A DNA stretch of 64,000 nucleotides from Exiguobacterium flavidum. GTDB lineage: Bacteria; Bacillota; Bacilli; Exiguobacteriales; Exiguobacteriaceae. This document shows, one piece after another, positions 1 to 9,388 of this stretch. The stretch is from NCBI RefSeq assembly GCF_003344535.1, contig NZ_QPKS01000008.1, positions 62,001 through 126,000 on the forward strand. The letters are read 5' to 3'. The position numbers and the translations under genes are program-made. The notes below the pieces were generated by a model. The model made no database searches, was not told the origin of the DNA, and worked only from the letters and a program-made list of their open reading frames with translations. Position 1 is the stretch's first letter. Each line of letters starts with the position of its first letter.

Positions 1-1
1 A

Positions 2-205
2 CTCGGTATCCATATGGTCGGACGAGGCGCAATCGAACTGTCTTCCTCGTTCGTCCTCGCGCTCGAGCTAGTTGCGAAGGAAGAGGACTTGAAGTTCCCG
101 CTGTTCGCTCATCCGAGCACGAACGAAGGACTGCTCGAAGCTGTCGAGAGCCTCGTCGGACAGGCGATCCATCTTCCTCCGAAGAAACAACAGGTCGTGC
201 TTTGA
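2..205 (+). CDS. Dihydrolipoyl dehydrogenase-like flavoprotein, C-terminal end (partial)
   Basis: The gene enters the window already open; the frame reads LGIHMVGRGAIEL onward, so the ATG at 14 is internal. The 67 visible residues match the end of the dimerisation domain of pyridine nucleotide-disulphide oxidoreductases: a VGRGAIEL segment, a helix containing LALELVAKEEDL, then FAHPSTNEGLLEAVES, which corresponds to the HxHPTxxE region that gives the active-site His-Glu pair of dihydrolipoamide dehydrogenases. Here the usual first His of H-x-HPT is replaced (LFAHPST), but AHPS and the following E are kept. The likely role is E3 of a 2-oxoacid dehydrogenase complex, or a mercuric or glutathione reductase relative; the fragment cannot decide. 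A strong terminator follows directly. Confidence 0.75.
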   Translation, partial: LGIHMVGRGAIELSSSFVLALELVAKEEDLKFPLFAHPSTNEGLLEAVESLVGQAIHLPPKKQQVVL

Positions 206-213
206 CCAAAACG

Positions 214-252
214 AAAGGGACGCGACTCTCGCTAAGGAGTCGTGTCCCTTTT
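214..252 (+). terminator. Rho-independent terminator
   Basis: A 15-bp stem (AAAGGGACGCGACTC paired with GAGTCGTGTCCCTTT, one G-T pair) with an 8-base loop and a short T tail lies 9 bases after the preceding stop. The flanking A-rich and T-rich sides could make it work for the convergent SH3 gene as well. Confidence 0.85.
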
Positions 253-263
253 AATGTGTGGAA

Positions 264-956
264 TCATCGGTTCATCAGCGAAATCAGTTCCGCCTTCACT
301 TTCCCGTCCTTCACGCTTTTGATTTCACCGACGTTCGGTGCGTAGGAGACGACATAGTTCGTCGGGGTCTTGACGGTCACGACGCCTTTGAATGTCCCAG
401 CCTTCGTCTTCATCGTCTGGTTGACGCCGAGGATGACAGATGTGCCGTTCCCGTATGGACCGGACGCCCACGCCTTCCCTTTCTTCAGCGGATAGGACAA
501 GACGATCGCATACTCCGATTCCGGAAGTCCCCAGTAGAGACCCTTTCCCGTCTCCGTCACAGCATAGGTCCAGCGTTTGTCGACCGTCCATTTATACCAG
601 ACGTCGTCACGACCGGTGTGGCGATGCAGTTCGACCTTCCCGTCGACCCGGTAGACGTAGTGTTTGTCCGTATCCATGAGGAAGCTCGTCATCGGCCGGA
701 TGTAGTTCGTCATGACGTATGCCTTTTGTCCGTCATACCGGATTTCCGACCATCCGCCCTGATCCGAATAGACGACGAGGCGGCTGTATTTTTTAAGCGT
801 CCCGACGATGGGCGCTGACGTTTCCTTATCTTTTCTGATGTTGAGCACGTTCGCACCGACGTATGCGACGCGGGTCTCCGCTGCCTCTGCCGGCACAATC
901 CCTGTCCCGGCCAACATGATCGTAAGTATTCCGACGATACCGCGTTTCTTGATCAT
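264..956 (-). CDS. Secreted SH3-domain protein
   Basis: This encodes 230 residues. A signal peptide is clear (KK-R start, hydrophobic run GIVGILTIMLAGTGIV, AEA-A cleavage site near residue 26). Residues about 30-85 form a bacterial SH3 (SH3b) domain: LNIRKDKETSAPIVGTL, then W-SEIRYDGQKAYVMTNYI. SH3b domains bind cell-wall peptides. The remainder (about 90-230) is a beta-rich domain ending in YAPNVGEIKSVKDGK, a pattern seen in many exported Bacillota proteins of unknown function. It contains no catalytic motif I recognise, so this is probably a wall-associated protein rather than a hydrolase. It is monocistronic and converges with the gene to its left. Confidence 0.7.
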   Translation of the reverse strand: MIKKRGIVGILTIMLAGTGIVPAEAAETRVAYVGANVLNIRKDKETSAPIVGTLKKYSRLVVYSDQGGWSEIRYDGQKAYVMTNYIRPMTSFLMDTDKHYVYRVDGKVELHRHTGRDDVWYKWTVDKRWTYAVTETGKGLYWGLPESEYAIVLSYPLKKGKAWASGPYGNGTSVILGVNQTMKTKAGTFKGVVTVKTPTNYVVSYAPNVGEIKSVKDGKVKAELISLMNR

Positions 957-1188
957 TCCGATCCCCTCCTCCCCCTTCTGTACCCGTCCAGCGGTGACAT
1001 TTCGAGGATAGCCCGCCTTAACTTTTCATGCCTTTAGATGGATTTCGGTGAAATACGATTTGCAAACCTTATCCATTTCACTTTAACCTTGTGTTATACA
1101 TGAAAAAATCATCGCGTCACGAAAAGAACATCAAGTTACATATATGATATGCCCGTTCTTCATGATTGTCGGAAAGGAAGTGAATCGA

Positions 1189-2109
1189 TTGTCGAAACAT
1201 CCGCTGTTCGGAGCGTTCTGTCTGTCGTTCGCAGCAAGCATCTGGGGTGGCACGTATGTCGTCAGCAAATACGTACTCGACGAGATCCCGCCGTTTACAC
1301 TCATGTGGCTCCGCTACGCGATCGGCTTTCTCGCCCTCTTCCTCATCCACCGTATGCAGGGAGGCGTCAAACTGAAGGAGATGACGACGCGCGACATCGG
1401 TCTGCTGACGTGGACCGGCTTCATCGGTTACTTCGTCTCGATCGCCTTACAATTCGTCGGGACGAAATGGTCCGACGCCCATACCGGTGCCCTCGTCACG
1501 TCCGCGACGCCGGCGTTCATCTTCGTCTTCGCCTACTTCCTCCTGCAGGAACGTTTCACTCGAAGAAAGACGATCGCCCTGCTGCTTGCGACGACCGGGG
1601 TCCTGATCGTCGTCGGTCTCGGCCAAGGCGGAGAGACGCATCTGCTCGGCGGCATCCTGCTGATCGGAGCGGCCGTGACGTGGGCATTGCTTTCCGTCTA
1701 TGCGAAGATCGCTTCAGACCGATTCTCGTCGCTCGCCATCACGATGTACGCGATTTTAGCAGCCTTCCTCTTCACGACGCCCGTCATGCTCTATGAGCTG
1801 AAGGACGGCTTCTTGATGCCGAGCGCCGGTGCCCTCGCCGGCGTCGTCTTCCTCGGTCTGTTCTCGACCGCTGCCGCCTTCCTCCTCTGGAACGCCGGGA
1901 TGAAGATGATGGACGCGGGCATCGGTTCCCTCTTCTTCTTCTTTCAGCCGCTCGTCGGTGCCTTACTCGGCTGGTGGTGGCTCGATGAGACGCTTGATCC
2001 GAGCTTCTTCCTCGGCGGGACGCTGATCATCGTCGGCGTCCTCGTCGCGACATATCGGACGCGCCGAAGATCTGTCTCAAAAACACTCTCTGAGCGGAGA
2101 CCATTCTGA
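1189..2109 (+). CDS. EamA/DMT-superfamily transporter
   Basis: The product has 306 residues and about ten hydrophobic segments, arranged as two EamA repeats (WGGTYVVSKYVL in the first; GLFSTAAAFLLWNAG in the second). DMT transporters export metabolites or drugs; the substrate cannot be read from sequence. I chose the TTG at 1189, because GGAAAGGAAG sits 8 bases upstream and the next gene uses the same AAAGGAAGTGA signal; the ATGs at 1144 and 1162 have no such site. The second DMT gene follows after 36 bp, so the two probably share a transcript. Confidence 0.8.
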   Translation: MSKHPLFGAFCLSFAASIWGGTYVVSKYVLDEIPPFTLMWLRYAIGFLALFLIHRMQGGVKLKEMTTRDIGLLTWTGFIGYFVSIALQFVGTKWSDAHTGALVTSATPAFIFVFAYFLLQERFTRRKTIALLLATTGVLIVVGLGQGGETHLLGGILLIGAAVTWALLSVYAKIASDRFSSLAITMYAILAAFLFTTPVMLYELKDGFLMPSAGALAGVVFLGLFSTAAAFLLWNAGMKMMDAGIGSLFFFFQPLVGALLGWWWLDETLDPSFFLGGTLIIVGVLVATYRTRRRSVSKTLSERRPF

Positions 2110-2145
2110 ATCGTCTCCTACGCTTTGAACAAAGGAAGTGATCTC

Positions 2146-3102
2146 ATGCGTCCTATCGTACTCGGTGTATTATCCGCCCTCTTCTTCGCCTTCACGTTCA
2201 TCTTGAACCATTCGATGGAGCTGTCAGGAGGAAGCTGGCTCTTCAGTGCTTCGCTCCGCTATTTCTTCATGATTCCGTTTCTCGTGTTGATCGTCGCTTA
2301 CCGAAAAGGGCTCGTGCCACTCCTGATCGTCATGAAGGAACGGCCGCGCGACTGGTTCGTCTACAGCTTCATCGGATTCGGACTGTTCTATGCGCCTCTC
2401 TGCTTCGCTGCATCCTATTCACCGGGCTGGCTGATTGCCGGGACGTGGCAAGTGACGATCATCTCCGGGTCACTGCTCGCTCCATTTTTCTTCATATCGG
2501 TCGCAGGCAAGAAGGTCCGCGGCAAGATTCCGCTTAAAGGCCTCCTCATGTCGCTCATCATTTTGCTCGGGATTGCCCTGCTCTATCTCGAACAGGCGGA
2601 CGATTTGACGTCGAACCTGCTGCTGTTCGGCGTCCTGCCGATCCTGATCGCGTCGTTCGCCTATCCGCTCGGTAACCGGAAGATGATGGAGGTGACCGGC
2701 GGGCGGCTTGATGCCTATCAGCGCGTCCTCGGGATGACGCTCGCGAGTCTTCCGCTCTGGCTCATCCTCGCCGCGATCGGTCTTGCGCAATACGGGCTCC
2801 CGTCGACCGAGCAGACAGTGCAGTCCTTCCTCGTCGCGCTCTCTTCCGGCGTCGTCGCGACCGTCCTGTTCTTCAGCGCGACCGATCTCGTCCGGGGCAA
2901 CATGGCCAAACTTGCCGCCGTCGAAGCGACGCAGTCGATGGAGGTATTGTTCGCGGTCATCGGTGAGATTCTCCTGCTCGGGACGGTAATGCCTTCGCCT
3001 CTCGCATGGGTCGGTATGGGCGTCATCATGCTCGGGATGATACTGCACAGCTACATCTCGCACCGCCCTGAGACGGCGAAGCGGAAAACAAAATCGGCAT
3101 GA
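2146..3102 (+). CDS. DMT-family putative multidrug efflux transporter (EmrE-like, 10-TM type)
   Basis: The product has 318 residues and about ten membrane helices. The opening MRPIVLGVLSALFFAFTF followed by NHSMELSGGSW resembles the Bacillota family annotated as putative multidrug resistance efflux transporter (PF13536 type). The ATG at 2146 is preceded by AAAGGAAGTGA with good spacing; an in-frame TTG at 2125 overlaps that site and is unlikely. It follows another DMT gene at 36 bp, suggesting a two-gene transport operon, though each could act alone. The stop codon lies inside a shared terminator stem. Confidence 0.75.
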   Translation: MRPIVLGVLSALFFAFTFILNHSMELSGGSWLFSASLRYFFMIPFLVLIVAYRKGLVPLLIVMKERPRDWFVYSFIGFGLFYAPLCFAASYSPGWLIAGTWQVTIISGSLLAPFFFISVAGKKVRGKIPLKGLLMSLIILLGIALLYLEQADDLTSNLLLFGVLPILIASFAYPLGNRKMMEVTGGRLDAYQRVLGMTLASLPLWLILAAIGLAQYGLPSTEQTVQSFLVALSSGVVATVLFFSATDLVRGNMAKLAAVEATQSMEVLFAVIGEILLLGTVMPSPLAWVGMGVIMLGMILHSYISHRPETAKRKTKSA

Positions 3103-3134
3103 AAAAAGACAGCCCGCGCTGTCTTTTTTCATGC
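3097..3134. terminator. Bidirectional terminator
   Basis: A perfect 16-bp inverted repeat, GCATGAAAAAAGACAG and CTGTCTTTTTTCATGC, with a 6-base loop. A and T runs lie in both stems, so it can end both the DMT operon and the convergent gene. Confidence 0.9.
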
Positions 3135-3824
3135 CTCGTCATACGGTTGTTCGACGATCAGGATCCGGCTGCCATCTGCCTCGTCCGTCAGCTCCATCTC
3201 GATGATCGATCTCCCAATCAAAAGGACGACCGGCAGCTTCGGATCCGTCTTCCGGAAGAAGCCGACCTGTCCGCCGAAGTTGTCCATGTAATCGACGAAC
3301 AGGAACAGACCGTTGACGTGCACCTCGTCCCGCAGCGGATCGAACCCGATGCGCGGGACTGTATACCGTGCCTCCCCGTTCAAATAGAGCAACGGTTTCT
3401 TCTGCTTCGGTAAATTCGCCGGCCGGCGCACCTCGACCGCCCCCGCGATATCATAATAGAGCCGGTCCTCTCCCCGCGTCGCGACGGCGATCGGTTTTCC
3501 TTTGTAGAGCATGACGTCAAGCAGTTCGTCCGCGCCCTCGATGAAGTAACCTTCCCCGTCGTGCTGGTCATAGCTGACCGTATAAAGGGAAAGCCAATCC
3601 CTGATCACCTCGCGTTCGACTGGTTTCAGGAACAACAGTGAGACGAGCACGGTCTCGTCCTTCGTAGCGAGCAGGTTGACGAGCACCTCTTCGAGCTGGA
3701 TCGACTGGATCTCGAAATTCGAGTAGCGCTCTTCGTAGTCCTCGATCAAGCGGTATTCGTAGTGATCGGTGTATTCCTTCAAAGGCGGCAATGAGTTGGA
3801 GTCGGCGTTCTCGGTGCGCATCAT
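3129..3824 (-). CDS. Hypothetical protein, cytoplasmic
   Basis: I do not recognise this 231-residue protein. It has no signal peptide or membrane segment, is acidic at the N-terminus (EYTDHYEYRLIEDYEERY), and looks like alternating beta strands and short helices, with a C-terminal half containing GGQVGFFRKTDPKLPVVLLIG. The start is well supported: AAGGAGGC lies 8 bases before the ATG at 3824 (the next codon is also ATG). It stands alone, with an A/T-rich 75-bp gap to its right, and ends in the terminator shared with the DMT operon. Confidence 0.55.
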   Translation of the reverse strand: MMRTENADSNSLPPLKEYTDHYEYRLIEDYEERYSNFEIQSIQLEEVLVNLLATKDETVLVSLLFLKPVEREVIRDWLSLYTVSYDQHDGEGYFIEGADELLDVMLYKGKPIAVATRGEDRLYYDIAGAVEVRRPANLPKQKKPLLYLNGEARYTVPRIGFDPLRDEVHVNGLFLFVDYMDNFGGQVGFFRKTDPKLPVVLLIGRSIIEMELTDEADGSRILIVEQPYDEA

Positions 3825-3899
3825 GGATGGAGCCTCCTTATTTTTCTTCTCAACGAACCTTTACCCATATTTTAGGTGAGCCAATACACCAATTCACTA

Positions 3900-4241
3900 T
3901 TATTTCCTTCGAATGACCTGCCTGTTCCCTTCTTTCTCAAACCCGATTGCCTCGAGCTTCAGCCCGTCCTCGATCACCCCGACCTCTTTCAGACGCATCG
4001 TGTTGAACATGAACTGAACGAGCGGCTCGAGCGCCTCCTCGACCAGCCCCCGGTCTCGGGAAGACGCGTCGATTTCATAGCTGAATGCTCCTGCCTCCCG
4101 GTCGAAATAGAACTGGATTGCGCCGATTCGTTCGCTCGTATCACGTTCGAACAGCCCCCAGCGGCACGTCTCCTCTTCGAATGAGACGACGCGCACCTTC
4201 AGCCGGGACGTCTCGAAATCCGGATAGATACCATGCAGCAT
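3900..4241 (-). CDS. Small GNAT-like protein, possibly degenerate
   Basis: The product has 113 residues. The order of elements resembles a GNAT N-acetyltransferase core: RWGLFERDTSERIGAI, then FYFDREAGAFSYEI, a helix EEALEPLVQFMFNTM, then RLKEVGVI and a final KLEAIGFEKEG. The usual acetyl-CoA pyrophosphate loop (Q/R-x-x-G-x-G/A) is not obvious; SSRDRGLVEEAL sits where it should be. It is also shorter than most family members, so activity is doubtful. I placed the start at the ATG at 4241, 7 bases after AAGGAGG; the ATG at 4247 abuts the site. Confidence 0.5.
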   Translation of the reverse strand: MLHGIYPDFETSRLKVRVVSFEEETCRWGLFERDTSERIGAIQFYFDREAGAFSYEIDASSRDRGLVEEALEPLVQFMFNTMRLKEVGVIEDGLKLEAIGFEKEGNRQVIRRK

Positions 4242-4278
4242 GACCATCCCTCCTTTTAGTCCTCATACCCGAAAACAA

Positions 4279-4300
4279 GAAAAAACCGCCTTACCGGCGG
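4279..4300 (-). terminator. Terminator of the six-gene minus-strand operon
   Basis: Reading the minus strand, CCGCC-GGTAA-GGCGG is followed by TTTTTT, about 40 bp after the stop of the cytidine-deaminase-like gene. Confidence 0.8.
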
Positions 4301-4339
4301 CTGTTGAGACTTTCATATTTCCAGTGCCCTTGCGGAGTA

Positions 4340-4777
4340 TCAAGAAGCTCCCTCCTGCACCCGCTTATACTTCAGCGGCAGTAGTTCCTCGACCCGGATC
4401 TTGATGAGACGCCCTTCGTCCTCAAGCAGGACGAAGCAGCCCGGTGCATAGTCCGAGATCATCTCGCGGCACATGCCGCACGGACTGACGACGCGGAGCG
4501 TCTGATCCGCTTCGTCCGGATACGGGTGACGCACGGCGACGATCGTCTCGAACTCATCCTGTCCTTCCGAAATCGCCTTCCCGATCGTGATCGCCTCGGC
4601 ACATACGGTGACGCGCCCGATATAGGCCTCGACGTGGACGGCCGAGACGACCTCACCGCCCCGCGTCCGGATGCTCGAGCTGACATGGTGTTTCCCGAGC
4701 TTGTACAGGCGGCGGATCGTCCGTTTCGCCTCCTCGACGAGCTCGAGGTCCTGACTTGTGATTTCAAATGTCTGCAT
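4340..4777 (-). CDS. Cytidine/blasticidin-S deaminase-like enzyme
   Basis: The product has 145 residues. The zinc-deaminase signature is complete: VTVCAEAITIGKAI supplies the C-A-E triad and SPCGMCREMI the P-C-x-x-C pair, spaced as in the short cytidine deaminases and blasticidin-S deaminase. The expected reaction is hydrolytic deamination of cytidine or a related base. The start is taken as the ATG at 4777, 8 bases after AAGGAG; the ATG at 4783 is only 2 bases from that site. The ribosome binding site overlaps the stop of the 39-residue gene upstream, so this is the last gene of the operon starting at 7325. Confidence 0.75.
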   Translation of the reverse strand: MQTFEITSQDLELVEEAKRTIRRLYKLGKHHVSSSIRTRGGEVVSAVHVEAYIGRVTVCAEAITIGKAISEGQDEFETIVAVRHPYPDEADQTLRVVSPCGMCREMISDYAPGCFVLLEDEGRLIKIRVEELLPLKYKRVQEGAS

Positions 4778-4789
4778 GTTCATTTCTCC

Positions 4790-4909
4790 TTAGAAAAACA
4801 ATTGATAGATGATATAACCGACGCCGAGCAGCGCGAGCAAGGCGCCGACCGGACCACCGTTCCCGAAGAAGACGCGGTCGCCGGCGTCCGTTCTGTTGTC
4901 ATCGCGCAT
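4790..4909 (-). CDS. 39-residue membrane peptide
   Basis: A very short gene that is easily missed. It begins at the ATG at 4909 with GGAGGGG 5 bases upstream, and overlaps the end of the preceding membrane-protein gene by 11 bp. The product opens with the polar stretch MRDDNRTDAGDRVFFGNGG and then has a single hydrophobic helix GALLALLGVGYIIYQLFF running to the C-terminus. Its stop TAA is part of the ribosome binding site of the next gene. Both flanks are coupled, which argues that it is translated. Its function is unknown; single-helix peptides in operons often modulate membrane partners. Confidence 0.65.
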   Translation of the reverse strand: MRDDNRTDAGDRVFFGNGGPVGALLALLGVGYIIYQLFF

Positions 4910-5402
4910 GGGACCCCTCCTTCCGTCTGTTGAAGAGCGAGGCGAGCGTGATCAGGATCGTCATCAGGAACACGTTCGCGATCGCATGATTGAAGTACGG
5001 AGACAGGAAGAGCAGGTCGACCATCCTTCCGCCTCCGTCGAACAAGTAGTCTTTATTGTAGTAGTCGAACTGCCAAGCAAGATAGAATCCGAAAACCGCC
5101 CACGTGGCGAATGCACCCATGATCCAAAAAACCGGGCGACTGATCCGGATCCGGCGTCGCCTGATCATCCATAAGCTCGCGAGGAGCAGAATGATCCAGA
5201 AAGGGTAGAGTAACAATCCGAGGTTCCCGTTTCCTGAAATCGACCAGAGCGGGACCGTGAACAGATAGACGAGGCCGTTCACGGCCAGCCATGCCATGCC
5301 CATCGTAAACCAGAACTTCCCGTGATCCCGCGGCTTCGCGAAGATCAAAAACAACAAGCCGAACAACGCGTGCCCGAGCGCTCCGATCTCGTACGGATTC
5401 AT
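4899..5402 (-). CDS. Integral membrane protein of unknown function
   Basis: The product has 167 residues and about five membrane helices (for example ALFGLLFLIFA, MGMAWLAVNGLVYLF, LLLYPFWIILLLASLWMI, WIMGAFATWAVFGFYLAW), with a positively charged RRRRIRIS loop and a C-terminal NRRKEGSHAR tail. The reading frame extends upstream, but the ATG at 5402 (MNPYEIGALG) is preferred because it overlaps the esterase stop as ATGA, as do the other junctions in this operon. I do not recognise the family. Confidence 0.6.
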   Translation of the reverse strand: MNPYEIGALGHALFGLLFLIFAKPRDHGKFWFTMGMAWLAVNGLVYLFTVPLWSISGNGNLGLLLYPFWIILLLASLWMIRRRRIRISRPVFWIMGAFATWAVFGFYLAWQFDYYNKDYLFDGGGRMVDLLFLSPYFNHAIANVFLMTILITLASLFNRRKEGSHAR

Positions 5403-6178
5403 CGTTTCGCGGCCGGCGTCATGCCGTACCGCTCGAGGATGTCCGGCATCCGCTTGCGCCATTCGAGCGTGTCATGGATCGCACCTTTGAAAATCTCGAG
5501 CTCGGTCGGGACGTCGTGCTCGCGCAGGATCCGGTCGACGGAATGGATCGCGGAGGCGAAGTGCTGCTGTGAGTCCGGGTCGAGCGACTCGATCGTCCCG
5601 TAGTCGAGATAGACGGCTTCGATCTTCGAAAGGTCCATCCGCTCGAGATATTCCTCGAACGGTTCCTGGTTGAAATGGAAGGCCGGCGAGATGCAGAGCG
5701 CGCGCGGGAAGACGTCCGGCGCCTGTGCCGTGATGTAGAGCGAGATCAATCCGCCGAGCGACGAGCCGCTGATCAGCCGCTCCCTTGTCGTCCGGTATGT
5801 TCGATCGATATGCGGCACGAGCTCGTCGAGAATGAAGCGGGCATAAGACGCGCCTCTGCCCCCGAGCACTTCCCCGTCCGGATTGATTTTCTTGCTCGCC
5901 TCGGCGTTCGGCCACGGACTATATTCATGGATGCGGGCATTCTCCGCAAGGTCGTGGTCGATCGCGACGACGATCCATTGAACGTCCTGCTTGCTCAAAT
6001 ACGGCTCGAGCTGGAGCGAGTTTCCTTCAAACGCCTCTTCGTCCGAGAAGATGTTCTGTCCGTCATGGAGATAGAGGACGGGATAACGTTCATTCTTCTC
6101 GGCATAGCCGTTCGGCAGAAAGACGCGGATGACGCGCTCCCCTAAGATTTCGGACTGGATGATCTGTTTCGGTATCAT
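5399..6178 (-). CDS. Esterase of the alpha/beta-hydrolase (esterase D/Fes-like) type
   Basis: The product has 259 residues and no signal peptide. Family features are VLYLHDGQNIF (oxyanion region), the nucleophile elbow GSSLGG, and a C-terminal catalytic His in KGAIHDTLEW. This matches the putative esterase family (PF00756), which includes enterochelin esterase, S-formylglutathione hydrolase and antigen 85. The context (membrane proteins and a deaminase) does not name the substrate. It overlaps its neighbours by ATGA on both sides. Confidence 0.75.
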   Translation of the reverse strand: MIPKQIIQSEILGERVIRVFLPNGYAEKNERYPVLYLHDGQNIFSDEEAFEGNSLQLEPYLSKQDVQWIVVAIDHDLAENARIHEYSPWPNAEASKKINPDGEVLGGRGASYARFILDELVPHIDRTYRTTRERLISGSSLGGLISLYITAQAPDVFPRALCISPAFHFNQEPFEEYLERMDLSKIEAVYLDYGTIESLDPDSQQHFASAIHSVDRILREHDVPTELEIFKGAIHDTLEWRKRMPDILERYGMTPAAKR

Positions 6179-6918
6179 TCGAACTCCCCCTGAATCAATG
6201 TGTGGATATCTTTGATCGCCCGCTCGTCCCGCAGTGAGATGAGCGCATTCTGTTCCTCGAAGACGAGCAGCGTCGTCTGTTCCTGCGGATGGACGGTCAT
6301 GCTCTCAGTCGCGCCATTCTCGTACGTAAATCGCAAGGCCGCAATCGGACGCCCCGCCAGGTCCACCCGTCCCGGTGTCCGATCGGCATGATTGATGTGT
6401 TCGATGATTCGCTTCAGGTCCTTCTTTTTTCGCCACTGTGTCCGCTTCTGTTCTTCGCCTCGTGCGTCGAACGTCACGATGTCGAGCTGGACGATCCCTG
6501 CTTTGAGCGCACGCGATCCGAGCAGCTGACGGAATCGTTCCGCGTCTTCCGTGTCGATGACGCCGGTCTTCCCTTGATTCTCGAAGACGAGCGTCGTCCC
6601 GTGGACAGAGATCTTTTCCGTCCCGTCCGCATAGACGAGCGTCAGTGCTTCCGTCGGCGCCGAAGCCATCTTCGGCATCCCGTCCGATAAATCCGCGGCG
6701 TTGAGGATTCGGACGAGTTCGTCTACTTCAGAGACCTTCTCGATTTCCCGTTCCATGCCTTCTTCGAGATGTTCGCCCTTTTGAAAAACAGGAATGATCT
6801 TCACCTGCTCAATCTCCTCGTCAATCGGATTCGCAGCACCCCGGTAGAGCCAGAGTCCGAGGAGAACGAACGCGAGCAGGAAGAGGAGCCCGAGCAGCGC
6901 CGCTGGCATCTTTTTCAC
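6175..6918 (-). CDS. Membrane-anchored protein with two copies of an uncharacterised domain
   Basis: The product has 247 residues. An N-terminal helix (ALLGLLFLLAFVLLGLWLY) should anchor it with the rest outside. Two repeats of about 90 residues follow. Repeat 1 has VDELVRILNAA, LVYADGTEKISVHG, TTLVFENQGKTGVI and AERFRQLL; repeat 2 has LKRIIEHINHA, FTYENGATESMTVHP, LLVFEEQNALISL and IKDIHTLI. The same unit occurs once in the next gene upstream. It overlaps that gene and the esterase by 4 bp each. I know no named family or function; the fold looks like a small alpha-beta sandwich. Confidence 0.6.
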   Translation of the reverse strand: MKKMPAALLGLLFLLAFVLLGLWLYRGAANPIDEEIEQVKIIPVFQKGEHLEEGMEREIEKVSEVDELVRILNAADLSDGMPKMASAPTEALTLVYADGTEKISVHGTTLVFENQGKTGVIDTEDAERFRQLLGSRALKAGIVQLDIVTFDARGEEQKRTQWRKKKDLKRIIEHINHADRTPGRVDLAGRPIAALRFTYENGATESMTVHPQEQTTLLVFEEQNALISLRDERAIKDIHTLIQGEFE

Positions 6919-7325
6919 CGAACCCCCTCCTTGATCAATCTCGTGAATTCCACTTCGTCCTCCGGGGATAACTGTACCCAGGCCGTCCGGTCGGCGAAGA
7001 CGATCGTTTCGCCGTGAACGAAGAGTTCCTCCTTCAGACCTGCCTCGTATATGAGCATCATCGAAGCATCGGGAGGATAAGCAAGCTCCACGTTTCCTTG
7101 CCGCACCTTTCCGGCGTTGAGCAGCTCGACGAGCCGGTCGATCTTTTCCTGTTCGGCAAGAGTGCTCCCGTCCGCTTCCGGTGTCCGCTCATCATAGCCT
7201 GACATCGGTTCCATCACGATTCGAGTGACGGAACGGTCGATCACGTCATGTGCGTTTTGAACAGCGAACGTCATACCTGCCGCGAGGAAGAACGACCCGA
7301 TGAACGCTTTGGCAAGATTATGCAT
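6915..7325 (-). CDS. Membrane-anchored protein with one copy of the same domain
   Basis: The product has 136 residues, with an N-terminal hydrophobic helix (AFIGSFFLAAGMTFAV), a short spacer, and then a single unit: IDRLVELLNAGKV, MLIYEAGLKEELFVHG, ETIVFADRTAWVQL, EVEFTRLIKEG. The unit matches both repeats of the downstream gene, so the pair probably arose by duplication. This is the first gene of the six-gene operon that runs to 4340; it ends in an ATGA overlap. Confidence 0.6.
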   Translation of the reverse strand: MHNLAKAFIGSFFLAAGMTFAVQNAHDVIDRSVTRIVMEPMSGYDERTPEADGSTLAEQEKIDRLVELLNAGKVRQGNVELAYPPDASMMLIYEAGLKEELFVHGETIVFADRTAWVQLSPEDEVEFTRLIKEGVR

Positions 7326-7432
7326 CGATGCCCTCTCCCCTCTGCTTCCTTATTTCGATTCGAACCTGCTCTTTCCCTCCAAATCATCGTCGCTGTGCAG
7401 GTAATTCATGAATAGTCCTTGAAAGAAAAGAG

Positions 7433-7467
7433 TGACACCATATGGAAGGCCAAACACTGTATGGTCA
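7433..7467. promoter_or_regulatory. Inverted repeat in a divergent promoter region
   Basis: TGACACCATA at 7433-7442 is mirrored by TATGGTCA at 7460-7467, with a one-base bulge. The gap 7326-7516 separates divergent transcripts, so this could be an operator for either the operon at 7325 or the gene at 7517. It is weak evidence on its own. Confidence 0.35.
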
Positions 7468-7516
7468 GGTTAAATGTTTTCGCACGAGGGAAAAGTGAGG
7501 AATGGGAGGGATTGTT

Positions 7517-9344
<1,828 letters not shown>

Positions 9345-9349
9345 CGACG

Positions 9350-9388
9350 AAGGGCTCCTTTTCCGATTCGGAAAGGGAGCCCTTTTTT
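9350..9388 (+). terminator. Rho-independent terminator
   Basis: A long stem, AAGGGCTCC then TTTTCCGA facing TTCGGAAA then GGGAGCCCTT, with a T6 tail. It lies between convergent genes and may serve both. Confidence 0.85.
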
